NCBI RefSeq assembly: GCF_018332695.1
Contig: NZ_BOQN01000038.1
Coordinates: 186,001-250,000 of the forward strand
Source: Paractinoplanes toevensis
GTDB lineage: Bacteria > Actinomycetota > Actinomycetes > Mycobacteriales > Micromonosporaceae
Direction of reading: 5' to 3'
Length of the DNA stretch: 64,000 nt
Part shown: positions 1 through 8,537 of the stretch, in pieces
Position numbering within the stretch: the first letter of the stretch is position 1
Layout of the letters: every line of letters begins with the position of its first letter
Program-made: the position numbers and the translations under genes
Notes under the pieces: model-generated
Told to the model about the DNA's origin: nothing
Seen by the model: only the letters and a program-made list of their open reading frames with translations
Databases searched by the model: none

Positions 1-1
1 C

Positions 2-505
2 TACGACCGGTGGGGACAGTACGGGCGGCCGGTTCTGCTGCTGCACGGCCTGCTCTTCGACCGCACCATGTGGTGGCCGGTCGGCGCCGAGCTGGCCCGG
101 GTCTGCACCGTGGTGGCCCCCGACCTGCCGGGGCACGGCGACAGTCCGGCCCGGGACGAGGCCGGCCTCACCGACCTCGCCCGGGACCTGGCCGGCCTGG
201 TGCGCCGCCTCGACCTGCATCGGGCCCCGATCGTCGTCGGGCACGCCTCGGCCGCACCACTGGCAGCGGCGTTCGCCGAGACGTACGCCACACACCACCT
301 GCAGACGATCGAGGAGGAAGGCGGTGAGGTGCCGGAGTATTTCCGGTTCTACGCCGAGCCGCGCCATGGCCTCGGAGTGCTCACGGCGTACGCAAATTGG
401 CCCGTCAGTGCAGGTCATGCCGCCGGTCGCGGCACCGGGCCGGCCTTCCCGCACCTCGCGGATCCGGCGGGTTTCGCCGCCGGCCTGCGCGCCCGGCTGC
501 GATAG
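2..505 (+). CDS. alpha/beta hydrolase, C-terminal part, probably degenerate
   Basis: The reading frame is open from base 2, so the start lies before the window; 167 residues are visible. The beginning has the oxyanion-hole stretch LLLHGLLFD and the strand DLPGHGDSP of alpha/beta hydrolases. The nucleophile elbow reads VVGHASAAP where G-H-S-x-G is expected, so the serine position is alanine, with a serine one residue later. About 85 residues follow instead of the usual lid plus catalytic Asp/His region. The end (FPHLADPAGFAAGLRARL) resembles a normal family C-terminus. An internal deletion is therefore likely, and I doubt that it is a working hydrolase. Downstream lies an ABC exporter with an 83-bp gap. 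Confidence 0.6.
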   Translation, partial: YDRWGQYGRPVLLLHGLLFDRTMWWPVGAELARVCTVVAPDLPGHGDSPARDEAGLTDLARDLAGLVRRLDLHRAPIVVGHASAAPLAAAFAETYATHHLQTIEEEGGEVPEYFRFYAEPRHGLGVLTAYANWPVSAGHAAGRGTGPAFPHLADPAGFAAGLRARLR

Positions 506-588
506 CCGCCGGCGCGCGGAACCGCCCTGCCAGTGGCGTGTCAGCGGCGTGTGCGGGCCATGTCAGCGGCCCGGCGCAGTCTTCCGGC

Positions 589-1563
589 ATGACAGATCTT
601 GTGGTGCGGGCCGAAGGGCTCCGCAAACGATTCGGAAAGACGCAGGCGCTCGACGGGGTGGACCTCGCGATGCGCCGCGGCACGGTGCTCGGCGTGCTCG
701 GGCCCAACGGTGCCGGCAAGACCACCGCGGTGCGGGTGCTCGCCACCCTGCTGCGACCCGACGAGGGGTACGCCGAGGTGGCCGGCATCGACGTGCTCGA
801 ACACCCGCAGCGGGTACGCCGGCGGATCGGCCTGACCGGCCAGTACGCCAGTGTCGACGAGGACCTCACCGGCACCCAGAATCTGGTGCTCATCGGCCAG
901 CTGCTCGACCTGACCACCCGCGACGCCCGCAAGCGCGCCGCCGAGCTGCTCGAGTGGTTCGACCTGAGCGAGGCCGCCGGGCGCCAGGCCAAGACCTACT
1001 CCGGTGGCATGCGCCGCCGCCTCGACCTGGCCGCGAGCCTGGTCGGCCGGCCCGAGGTGATCTTCCTGGACGAGCCGACCACCGGCCTCGACCCGGCCAA
1101 GCGCGAGGACATGTGGGGCGTCGTGCGCACCCAGATCACCCAGGGCTCCAGCGTGCTGCTGACCACTCAATATCTGGAGGAGGCGGACGCGCTCGCCGAC
1201 GAGATCGTGGTGATCAACAAGGGCCGGGTGATCGCGCACGACACCCCGGACGGGCTCAAGCGCCGCGTCGGCGGCCTGACCCTGCGGGTGCGCCCGGCCG
1301 ACCCGCGCCGGGTGCCGGACGCGCTGCGGGTGCTCGACCTGGTGGCCTCGCCCGGTAACTCGGCGAGCGCCGACACCGCCGCGGGTGCCCGGCCGGGCGC
1401 GGTCAGCGTGCCGGTCGCCGACGACACCGCCCTGGACATCGTCGTTCCGGCGCTGCGCCAGGCCGGCATCGAGGTCAACGACCTCGGTCTGCACCTGCCC
1501 AGCCTCGACGAGGTGTTCCACGCCCTGACCGAAGACGCGCCGCTGGAGGCTGAGCTCGTATGA
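589..1563 (+). CDS. ABC exporter ATP-binding protein, DrrA type
   Basis: A 324-residue ATPase of the daunorubicin-resistance (DrrA) family, which powers export of hydrophobic compounds with a separate membrane protein. The Walker A motif GPNGAGKTT is at about residues 38-46, the signature YSGGMRRRLDLA near 141-152 and Walker B VIFLDEPTTGLDP just after. The H-loop position is glutamine (TTQYLEEAD), which is common in this family. The ATG at 589 follows the preceding gene by 83 bp and begins directly with the family N-terminus. The gene ends in an ATGA overlap with the permease, so the two are translationally coupled. No regulator is adjacent. The substrate cannot be read from the sequence; antibiotic or lipid export is the family norm. 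Confidence 0.9.
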   Translation: MTDLVVRAEGLRKRFGKTQALDGVDLAMRRGTVLGVLGPNGAGKTTAVRVLATLLRPDEGYAEVAGIDVLEHPQRVRRRIGLTGQYASVDEDLTGTQNLVLIGQLLDLTTRDARKRAAELLEWFDLSEAAGRQAKTYSGGMRRRLDLAASLVGRPEVIFLDEPTTGLDPAKREDMWGVVRTQITQGSSVLLTTQYLEEADALADEIVVINKGRVIAHDTPDGLKRRVGGLTLRVRPADPRRVPDALRVLDLVASPGNSASADTAAGARPGAVSVPVADDTALDIVVPALRQAGIEVNDLGLHLPSLDEVFHALTEDAPLEAELV

Positions 1564-2387
1564 CCACCCTGACGATCGACCCCACCAGTACCGACCTCGA
1601 CATCGACCGGCCACGCGGCGGCGCGTTCGCCGCCCAGGTCCGGCACAGCGTGGCACTCGCGCGCCGAAGTTTGATCAAAACGATCCGTACGCCGGAGGCG
1701 CTGATCGACGTGACCCTGCAGCCGGTGATCTTCCTGCTGCTGTTCACCTATATCTTCGGCGGCGCCCTCTCCGGCGGCGACCGGCACAGCTACCTGCAAT
1801 ACCTGCTTCCTGGCCTGCTCGCCCAGTCGCTCGCGATGGGCGGCATCGCGCTCGGCCAGAACCTCAACGCCGACATCGAGAAGGGCGTCTTCGACAGGTT
1901 CCGCTCGCTGCCGGTGGCCCGCTCGGCGCCGCTGGTCGGCGCGGTGGCCGCGGACATCGTCCGCTACCTGACCGTCTGCGTGGTCATGCTGGGCTTCGGC
2001 ACGATCATGGGCTTCCGGATCGAGACCGGGTTCCTCCCGGCGGTCGCCGCGGTCGCCCTGGCCATCGGGTTCGGCCTCAGCTTCTGCTGGATCTCGGTCT
2101 GGGTCGGCATGCTGGTGCGCACCTCGGGCGCCGTGCAGGGCGTGATGTTCCTGCTGATCTTCCCGCTCTCGTTCGGCAGCAACGTGTTCGTGCAGAGCAA
2201 CACGCTGCCCGGCTGGCTGCAGGCGTTCGTGCACGTCAACCCGATCACGCCGCTGGTCAACACGATCCGCGGGCTGCTCGTCGGCGGCCCGGTGGCCGGC
2301 CCGCTGTGGCAGACCCTGGCCTGGATGGCCGGCCTGCTGGTGGTCTTCGTGCCGCTTGCGCTGCGGGCTTACGCCCGCCGGGCCTGA
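1560..2387 (+). CDS. ABC-2 type permease, DrrB type
   Basis: A 275-residue integral membrane partner of the upstream ATPase. After a cytoplasmic N-terminus of about 45 residues (ending in a conserved arginine-rich patch near LARRSLIKTIRTP) it shows roughly six hydrophobic segments typical of ABC-2 permeases, including FLLLFTYIFGGALSGG and VFVPLALRAYARRA at the C-terminus. The motif NADIEKGVFDRFRSLPVAR is the conserved DrrB cytoplasmic loop. It starts within the stop of the ATPase gene. Its last 19 bp overlap the 3' end of the convergent AfsR-type regulator, so no terminator lies between them. Confidence 0.88.
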   Translation: MTTLTIDPTSTDLDIDRPRGGAFAAQVRHSVALARRSLIKTIRTPEALIDVTLQPVIFLLLFTYIFGGALSGGDRHSYLQYLLPGLLAQSLAMGGIALGQNLNADIEKGVFDRFRSLPVARSAPLVGAVAADIVRYLTVCVVMLGFGTIMGFRIETGFLPAVAAVALAIGFGLSFCWISVWVGMLVRTSGAVQGVMFLLIFPLSFGSNVFVQSNTLPGWLQAFVHVNPITPLVNTIRGLLVGGPVAGPLWQTLAWMAGLLVVFVPLALRAYARRA

Positions 2388-5300
2388 ATGGATCGGTCCT
2401 GGTCCCCGGCCGGCAGCGCCTCGCGGCGCAGCCGAGCCGGGTCGACCTGCTTGCGCGCCGTCGTCCCGTCCAGCTTCCAACCGATTTCGTACGCCTCGGC
2501 GAAGCCCTCCTCGCCCAGCGAACCGACGAGTCGCTGGACCAGCCGCCGAGTCTCCGGATCGGTGCGGTCGTGGGTGCCGCGCAGCCGGGCCGCGGCACCG
2601 AGGATGACGGCCGCCTCGTGGTAGCGCTCGTAGAAACCGGCCAGGGTGGCCGCGGTCACCGCGACCACGGCCAGGATCGGCATGTCCTTGGTCTTCAGCC
2701 CGGCCGCGTAGGCCCGGGCCAGGGACGCCTCGGCCGCCGGGCCGTCGCCGGTCTCGATCGCCAATGCGGCCCGCACCGCGCCGACCAGGGCGTGGCCGTG
2801 GTCGGCGGCGAAGGTGAGGTCGGTTGCCATCCCTGCCTCGGCGCGTTCGACCAGCTCGCGGGCCTGATCCAGATCGCCGAGCCGCAACCGGAGCCCGGCG
2901 GCCAGGGCGTCGATCAGGATGACCAAATCGGCCGAGCCCAACCGCTGCACCCGCTCCCGGACGTCGTCGATCATCGCGATCGCCGCGTCGGCGTCGCCGC
3001 TGCGGGTGCTCAGATCGATCCAGCGCAGGTCGATGAAGACCTCGTCGCTGAGGCTGAGCGAACCGAACTCACGGGCCAGCGTGCGCGCCTCGCGCAGATC
3101 GGCCTGCGCGCCGTCGAGGTCGCCGTCGTACTGCCGCAACAGCGCGCGCATCGGCAGCGCGGTGGCCTGGCCCCAGCGGTCACCGGCCCGGCGGAAGCAG
3201 TCCAGCGCGAGCGGCACCTCGACCCGCACGGTCTCCAGGTCGCCCGCGTTCTCGGCGAACTGGGCCCGGAACATCCGGGCCAGCCCGGCCAGCCACACGT
3301 CCGGTCCCTCGGTGAACCGCCCCATGATCGTGAGCGCCTGCTCGGTCTCCTCCACGAAGAACAACGTCACCGCGGTCAGCGCGCCGGCCAGGCCGGGCAC
3401 TTCCGGGTAGGTGAGCAGCCGATCGGCAAGGGCCCGCAGCTCGGACCTACTGTCCTGGGCGGCCTCGCTGAGCATCGCGGACCGGTCGTTGATCTCGCTG
3501 AGCAGCAGGATCGCCTGGGCGCAGTCGCGGTCGAGGCCGGGCTCGGCCGGCACCGCCAGGGTCTCGCCGAGCCAGTAGCTCGCGTCGGCGTGCCGGCCGA
3601 GCATCTGCCAGTACCAGGACAGATTGAGGGCCAGGGTGACCGCGCCGGCGCTGTCGCCCGAGTCGCACAGGTGGCGCAGGGCGGCGAGGATGTTGTCGTA
3701 CTCGGCGTGCATGGCCCGCAGCGAAACGAGCTGCCCCGGGCCGCGCAGCTCCGGGTCGTGCCGGGCCACGACCTCGGTCAGATAGCGGGCGGCGTGCTCC
3801 CGGGCGGGTTCCAGGGCGCCCTGCTCGGCCAGCCGCTCGATGCCGTACTCGCGGAGCGTCTCCAGCATCCGGTAGCGGCCGGGATCGGGGGCGAGTTGCA
3901 GCAGGGATTTGTCGACGAGGGCGGCCAGCAGGTCGGCGATGCCCGATATCGCCGGGCACACCGCCGAGGCGGAGGCCTCGGTGACGCCGCCGGGCAGCAC
4001 CGAGACCCGGTCGGCCAGGGTGCGCTCGTCGTCGCTGAGCAGGTCCCAGCTCCAGGCGATGACTGCGCGCAGCGTGCGGTGCCGGGGGAGGGCGGTGCGG
4101 CTGCCGGTGGTGAGCAGCCGGAACCGGTCGGACAACCCGGCCGCCAGCTCGGCCAGCGACATCGTGCGCAGCCGGGCCGCGGCCAGCTCCAGCGCGAGCG
4201 GCATACCGTCCAGGCCGCGGACCACCCGGCTGATGTCGGGCAGGTTGTTCTCGTTGACGTCGAAGCCGGGGCGCACGGCCGCGGCCCGGTCGGTGAACAG
4301 CCGCACCGACGCCGTCCGGCGGGCGGTCTCGACGTCGTCGGCCGGATCGGGGAGGGTGAGCGGTCCGAGCGGCACCAGCGCCTCGCCGTCGACGGCGAGG
4401 GGCTCGCGGCTGGTGGCCAGGACCCGCAGCCCGGCGCACTGCGGCAGCAGCGCGGCGATGAGGTGCGCGACCGCGTCGATCAGGTGCTCGCAGTTGTCCA
4501 CCACGAGCAGGATCTGCCGCGCGCCGAGCTGTTCGGCGAGGGCCTCGACCTCGTCGCCGGGCACCGGCACCTTGCCCTCGAAGAAGGCGGTGCCACGCAG
4601 CCCGATCGCGGCCAGGAACGCGGCGCCGACCTTGGCCGGCTCGGTGACCGAGGCGAGGTCGATCATCCAGGTGCCGTCACGGTACTCATGGCGGTGCCGG
4701 CGGCCGGCCTCCAGCGCGAGCCGGGTCTTCCCGGCCCCGCCCGGCCCGAGCACGGTGATCAGCCGCCCACCGGCAAGCAGGGTCTCGATCCGCGCGAGGT
4801 CGTCATCCCGCCCGACAAAGCTGGTCAGCGACGCGGGCAGATTGCTCGGCGTCGGCGCGTCTCCGCCCACCCGCCCGCCGGCATCCGGCCCTGCGGCATC
4901 CGGCCCTGCGGCATCCGGCCCTGCGGCGCCTGGTCCAGCGGCGCCTGGTCCTGCGGACACTTTCCCGGGGGAACGGCGGCTCACCCCCCATCCGGACATC
5001 TCCGGAATTTCGGTTTGGTGGAGCAGGCGCAGATGACGCTCACGGAGGGCGGCGCCCGGGTCGGTGCCGAGAGCGTCGGCGATCGCCTCCCGGGTCTGCT
5101 CGTAGCGGGCCAGCGCCTCGGCCTCCCGGCCCTGGGCGGTGAGCGCGTCGATCAGCAGGGCGGCCACCCGCTCGTCGAGCGGATTGGCGACCAGCAGGGG
5201 AGCCAGGCGGGCCTCGGCCTCGGCGGCCCGGCCCAGCGCCAGCTCGGCCCCGGACAGGTCGGCGACCGCCTCGACCGACTCGCGGGCCAACCGCGTCGCC

Positions 5301-5746
5301 ACGGCTGGGGCGACGGCGGCAATGGCGGCCGGCTCCCCCCAGAGCATCACGGCGTCGCCGAGCACGCCGGCTGCGGTCTCCGGATCGCCGGCGCGCAGGC
5401 GTTCCCGGCCGGCCGCGGCCAGCCGTTCGAAGCGCAGGGCGTCGACGTCGTCGTCGGTTGCGGCGAGCCGATAGCCGCCCTCGCTCTGGGCGACGAGGCC
5501 GGGGCCGCCGAGGATCTTGCGCAGGCGGGAGACCAGGGACTGCAGAGCGTTGGCCGGCTCGGCCGGGCGGTCCTCCGGCCACAGTGCGTCGACCAGCGTG
5601 CCCGGGTCGACCGGGCGGCCGCCGGCCAGGGCGAGGCGGGTCAGCAGGCCGCGCAGCCGGGCACCGACCACGGGCACGACGGTCTCGCCCCGGCGCACCT
5701 CGAAGGTGCCGAGCAGCGTTACCCGCAGGCCCCCGCTTTCCCCCAC
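2369..5746 (-). CDS. AfsR/SARP-family regulator with BTAD and NB-ARC ATPase domains
   Basis: A 1125-residue multidomain regulator. The N-terminus has a winged-helix OmpR-like DNA-binding domain (residues ~5-85, LLGTFEVRRG...ALWPEDRPAEPANALQ). A bacterial transcriptional activation domain follows (~95-240). After an Ala/Gly/Pro/Asp linker of pentapeptide repeats comes an NB-ARC/STAND ATPase with P-loop GPGGAGKTRLAL near 325-340, and a long TPR-like helical C-terminus. AfsR-type proteins control secondary metabolism or local genes. The GTG at 5746 has a GAGAGG ribosome site about 8 nt upstream; a TTG at 5782 is the alternative. It is divergent from codA and overlaps the ABC permease at its end. 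Paired heptad-like repeats lie at 5793-5810. The target genes are unknown; codA is the obvious candidate. Confidence 0.9.
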   Translation of the reverse strand: MGESGGLRVTLLGTFEVRRGETVVPVVGARLRGLLTRLALAGGRPVDPGTLVDALWPEDRPAEPANALQSLVSRLRKILGGPGLVAQSEGGYRLAATDDDVDALRFERLAAAGRERLRAGDPETAAGVLGDAVMLWGEPAAIAAVAPAVATRLARESVEAVADLSGAELALGRAAEAEARLAPLLVANPLDERVAALLIDALTAQGREAEALARYEQTREAIADALGTDPGAALRERHLRLLHQTEIPEMSGWGVSRRSPGKVSAGPGAAGPGAAGPDAAGPDAAGPDAGGRVGGDAPTPSNLPASLTSFVGRDDDLARIETLLAGGRLITVLGPGGAGKTRLALEAGRRHRHEYRDGTWMIDLASVTEPAKVGAAFLAAIGLRGTAFFEGKVPVPGDEVEALAEQLGARQILLVVDNCEHLIDAVAHLIAALLPQCAGLRVLATSREPLAVDGEALVPLGPLTLPDPADDVETARRTASVRLFTDRAAAVRPGFDVNENNLPDISRVVRGLDGMPLALELAAARLRTMSLAELAAGLSDRFRLLTTGSRTALPRHRTLRAVIAWSWDLLSDDERTLADRVSVLPGGVTEASASAVCPAISGIADLLAALVDKSLLQLAPDPGRYRMLETLREYGIERLAEQGALEPAREHAARYLTEVVARHDPELRGPGQLVSLRAMHAEYDNILAALRHLCDSGDSAGAVTLALNLSWYWQMLGRHADASYWLGETLAVPAEPGLDRDCAQAILLLSEINDRSAMLSEAAQDSRSELRALADRLLTYPEVPGLAGALTAVTLFFVEETEQALTIMGRFTEGPDVWLAGLARMFRAQFAENAGDLETVRVEVPLALDCFRRAGDRWGQATALPMRALLRQYDGDLDGAQADLREARTLAREFGSLSLSDEVFIDLRWIDLSTRSGDADAAIAMIDDVRERVQRLGSADLVILIDALAAGLRLRLGDLDQARELVERAEAGMATDLTFAADHGHALVGAVRAALAIETGDGPAAEASLARAYAAGLKTKDMPILAVVAVTAATLAGFYERYHEAAVILGAAARLRGTHDRTDPETRRLVQRLVGSLGEEGFAEAYEIGWKLDGTTARKQVDPARLRREALPAGDQDRSIQARRA
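4881..4955. repeat. five tandem 15-bp units encoding an Ala/Pro/Gly linker
   Basis: Three copies of GCATCCGGCCCTGCG (4881-4895, 4896-4910, 4911-4925) are followed by two diverged GCGCCTGGTCC(A/T)GCG copies (4926-4940, 4941-4955). Read on the minus strand they encode AAGPD/AAGPG pentapeptides between the BTAD and ATPase domains of the AfsR-type protein. Copy number may vary between strains, because 15-bp units keep the frame. They are not CRISPR repeats: there are no spacers. Confidence 0.9.
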
Positions 5747-5792
5747 GACACCGATCCTCTCGCGTGCGGGCCGTCCACCCAAACCGGCCCTG

Positions 5793-5810
5793 TCTCAGCA
5801 TCGCCTCAGG
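5793..5810. promoter_or_regulatory. candidate SARP heptad repeats between afsR-like gene and codA
   Basis: TCTCAGC and CCTCAGG are direct heptamers separated by 4 bp, giving the 11-bp period typical of SARP binding sites. They sit between the divergent regulator (start 5746) and codA (start 5840). Only two copies are present and the match is short, so this is a suggestion. Confidence 0.35.
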
Positions 5811-5839
5811 TCGTAACGTGCGGCGCGCAGAATGAGGCC

Positions 5840-7075
5840 ATGATCGACCTGTTGCTCACCAACACCTCCCGTGGCGACATCGGCATCTCCGGCGGTCGGA
5901 TCGTGCCGCCCGCCGAGGCGCGGACCACCCGCGACCTGGGCGGCCGGCTGGTTACGCCGCCGCTGGTCGAGCCGCACATCCACCTCGACGCGGTGCTCAC
6001 CGAGGGCCAGCCCCGGCCGAATAGGTCCGGGTCGCTGTTCGAGGGCATCGCGATCTGGGCCGAGCGGGTCCAGGACCTGACCGTCGAGGACGTCAAGGAG
6101 CGGGTCCGGAAGGTGCTGCGCTGGCAGCTGGCCTGCGGCGTGCAGCATGTGCGCAGTCACGTCGACGTCTGCGATCCCGATCTGCGGGCGCTGCGGGCCC
6201 TGGTCGAGCTGCGCGAGGAGGCCCGCGGGGTGATCGACCTGCAACTGGTGGCGTTCCCGCAGCAGGGCATCCTGTCCTTCGACGGCGGGGCCGACCTGAT
6301 GCGCAGGGCGGTGGATGTCGGCGCCGACGTGATCGGGGCGATTCCGCACTACGAGCTGACCCGGGAGGACGGGGTCGAGTCGGTGCGGTTCGCGATGGCG
6401 CTCGCCGAGGAGCACGGGCTGCGGGTCGACATCCACTGCGACGAGACCGACGACGAGCACTCCCGTTTCCTCGAGACGATGGTGGCCGAGACGATCCGGC
6501 GGGGGATGAGCGGCCGGGTGACCGCCAGCCACACCACGGCGATGCATTCCTACAACGCGGCGTACGCCTATCGGCTGATCAACAACATCGCCCGGGCCGG
6601 CCTGCATATGGTGACCAACCCGCTGGACAACGCGGTGCTGCAGGGCCGATTCGACCCCGGGCCGATCCGGCGCGGCCACACCCGGGTCAAGGAACTGCTG
6701 GCGGCCGGGGTCAACGTGGCGATCGGGCACGACTCGGTGATGGATCCGTGGTACCCGCTCGGGTTCGGCGACCCGTTGCAGGCCGCGTTCGTGCTGGCGC
6801 ACCTCGGACACATGAGTGGCGCGGACGAACTGCGCACCCTGATCGACATGATCACCGTGGCCCCGGCGGCTGCTCTCGGCGTGGCCGACTACGGCCTCAA
6901 GGTGGGCGGGCCGGCCGACCTGGTCGTTTTCGACGCCACCAGCGAGGCCGAGGCGTTGCGGCTGCAACGCCCCCGGTATCTGGTGATGCGGGCGGGCCGG
7001 GTCGTCGCCGAGACCGAGCCCGCCCGCACCACCGTCACCTGGGACGGTGTCACGCAACCAGTGAGCTTTCGCTGA
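5840..7075 (+). CDS. codA: cytosine deaminase
   Basis: A 411-residue amidohydrolase that converts cytosine to uracil and ammonia in the cytoplasm (pyrimidine salvage). It follows the E. coli CodA pattern closely: metal-binding PHIHLD, HVRSHVDV, the substrate-pocket AIPHYE, HCDETDDEHSRF with the catalytic glutamate, TASHTTAMHSYN with a metal ligand, and GHDSVMDPWYPLG with the metal-binding aspartate. All expected catalytic residues are present and the length fits (family about 410-430). The ATG at 5840 directly begins the family N-terminus. Its last 26 bp overlap the end of the convergent NCS1 permease, a transport partner, which supports a pyrimidine-salvage role. Isocytosine or related pterin deaminases are less likely alternatives. 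Confidence 0.88.
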   Translation: MIDLLLTNTSRGDIGISGGRIVPPAEARTTRDLGGRLVTPPLVEPHIHLDAVLTEGQPRPNRSGSLFEGIAIWAERVQDLTVEDVKERVRKVLRWQLACGVQHVRSHVDVCDPDLRALRALVELREEARGVIDLQLVAFPQQGILSFDGGADLMRRAVDVGADVIGAIPHYELTREDGVESVRFAMALAEEHGLRVDIHCDETDDEHSRFLETMVAETIRRGMSGRVTASHTTAMHSYNAAYAYRLINNIARAGLHMVTNPLDNAVLQGRFDPGPIRRGHTRVKELLAAGVNVAIGHDSVMDPWYPLGFGDPLQAAFVLAHLGHMSGADELRTLIDMITVAPAAALGVADYGLKVGGPADLVVFDATSEAEALRLQRPRYLVMRAGRVVAETEPARTTVTWDGVTQPVSFR

Positions 7076-8474
7076 CGCCCTTCTGACTGGTGCCCTTCTG
7101 TAGGGGGAAGAACACCGCGTAGAGCACCGCCGACACCACGAAGCCGACCTCGAACGTGAAGTCGCCGAACGACGGCCAGTGCGACGGGACCGGGCCGACG
7201 TACTCGCTCTGGTTGGAGAAGAGCCAGATCGACACGACCATGCCGATCGCCATGGCGACCGCGCCGCCCCACGGGTTGTGCGCCTTGTCGTAGAGGAAGC
7301 CGTCCACCCGCTTGCCGCGCCGCAGGAACCAGTCGGTCAGGTAGACCGCCAGCCAGGGCCCGATCCAGTACGCGATGACCAGCAGGAAGTTCTCGTACTT
7401 GTGCCCGGCGTCGCTCAGGCCCGACCAGGCCAGCAGGAAGCCGGCCACGCCGAAGACGCCGGAGACGATGGCCCGCCGCAGGCCGAGCGGCACGGTGAAG
7501 CCGAGCGCCAGGAACGACATCGAGCCGGAGTAGATGTTGATGGCGTTCGCGCTGATCGCCCCGAGCGCGATGGCCAGCAGCGTCAGGTTAGCCACTACCG
7601 ACGGCAGGTGGCTGGTGAACGCCTCGGTCGGGTTCTCGATGCCGGGGGCCGCGATGGTCGCCGACGCGGCGCCGACGATCTCCAGGAACGTGCACGACAC
7701 GAACACGCCCAGCCCGGCGAAGACTCCGGTCGACACCTTGCTGGTCGTCGGGGCGAGGTAGCGGGTGTAGTCCGTCGCGTACGGGTTCCAGCCCGCCGCG
7801 TACCCGAAGGAGGCCCCGACCGTCAGCAGGAAGCCGCCGATCCCGCCGGTGCCGCCCGCGACAGCGGACGGCGAGGCCTTGCTCAGCGTGATGATCGACG
7901 TGATCAGGAAGATCACCGCGAGGACTGGGAACGCGTAGCGCTCGAACGCCTGCACCAGGTTGTGCCCGAAGAAAGCGACCGCCACCTGCAGGACCACCAC
8001 GATGATCAGGCAGAGCACGTTCGGCAGATCGGTGAGGGTGGCCAGGGCGAGCGCGCCGCTGACGCTGTTGACCGCGAACCAGCCGATGCCGGCCACGACC
8101 GCGTTGAGACCGGCCGGCAGGATGTTGCCGCGGTAGCCGAAACCGATGCGGGACAACACCATCTGCGGTACGCCCATCGACGGGCCGCGCGCCGACAGGA
8201 TGCCGTGGGTCGCCGAGCCGAGCGCGGTGCCCAGCACGATCGCGGCCACCGCCTGGCCGAACGTCTGCTGGAAGTAGAGCACCGAGATGACGCCCACGAA
8301 GATGGTCGCGAACTCGAGGTTCGGCGACATCCACGTCCAGAACAGGTTCAGTGGCCGGCCGTGCCGCTCCTCGACCGGGATGAAGCCCGCGCCACCGGGC
8401 TCTACCGCGGTGACCCGGGCTCCGTAAGAGCCTTCCCTTACCTCGGCTTCAGTTGTTTCGACCGCTGCTGTCAT
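7050..8474 (-). CDS. NCS1 purine/cytosine permease, CodB-like
   Basis: A 474-residue membrane protein with about twelve hydrophobic segments, of the nucleobase:cation symporter-1 (purine-cytosine permease) family. The conserved N-terminal PLNLFWTWMSPNLEFATIFVG and the segment SARGPSMGVPQMVLSRIGFGYRGN carry family hallmarks. NCS1 proteins import cytosine, purines, allantoin or hydantoins with Na+ or H+. The 3' end overlaps codA by 26 bp in convergent orientation. Cytosine uptake feeding the deaminase is the simplest reading, but the substrate is inferred from context only. The ATG at 8474 gives a ~40-residue cytoplasmic N-terminus. Confidence 0.85.
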   Translation of the reverse strand: MTAAVETTEAEVREGSYGARVTAVEPGGAGFIPVEERHGRPLNLFWTWMSPNLEFATIFVGVISVLYFQQTFGQAVAAIVLGTALGSATHGILSARGPSMGVPQMVLSRIGFGYRGNILPAGLNAVVAGIGWFAVNSVSGALALATLTDLPNVLCLIIVVVLQVAVAFFGHNLVQAFERYAFPVLAVIFLITSIITLSKASPSAVAGGTGGIGGFLLTVGASFGYAAGWNPYATDYTRYLAPTTSKVSTGVFAGLGVFVSCTFLEIVGAASATIAAPGIENPTEAFTSHLPSVVANLTLLAIALGAISANAINIYSGSMSFLALGFTVPLGLRRAIVSGVFGVAGFLLAWSGLSDAGHKYENFLLVIAYWIGPWLAVYLTDWFLRRGKRVDGFLYDKAHNPWGGAVAMAIGMVVSIWLFSNQSEYVGPVPSHWPSFGDFTFEVGFVVSAVLYAVFFPLQKGTSQKGVSESSLVA

Positions 8475-8537
8475 ATCCGGCCTCCGGCCCTCGATCGACC
8501 TCGATGACCTGGAGTAGACGCCCGATCTGTTTCCGGA

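Noticed and set aside
4881..4955. Possible CRISPR array
   Set aside because: The 15-bp units are directly tandem with no spacers and encode an in-frame linker; no cas genes are in the window.
2306..7075. A plus-strand open frame of 1589 codons
   Set aside because: Only its last 411 codons (from 5840) are a real gene, codA. The rest is the antisense shadow of the AfsR-type regulator and has no domain.
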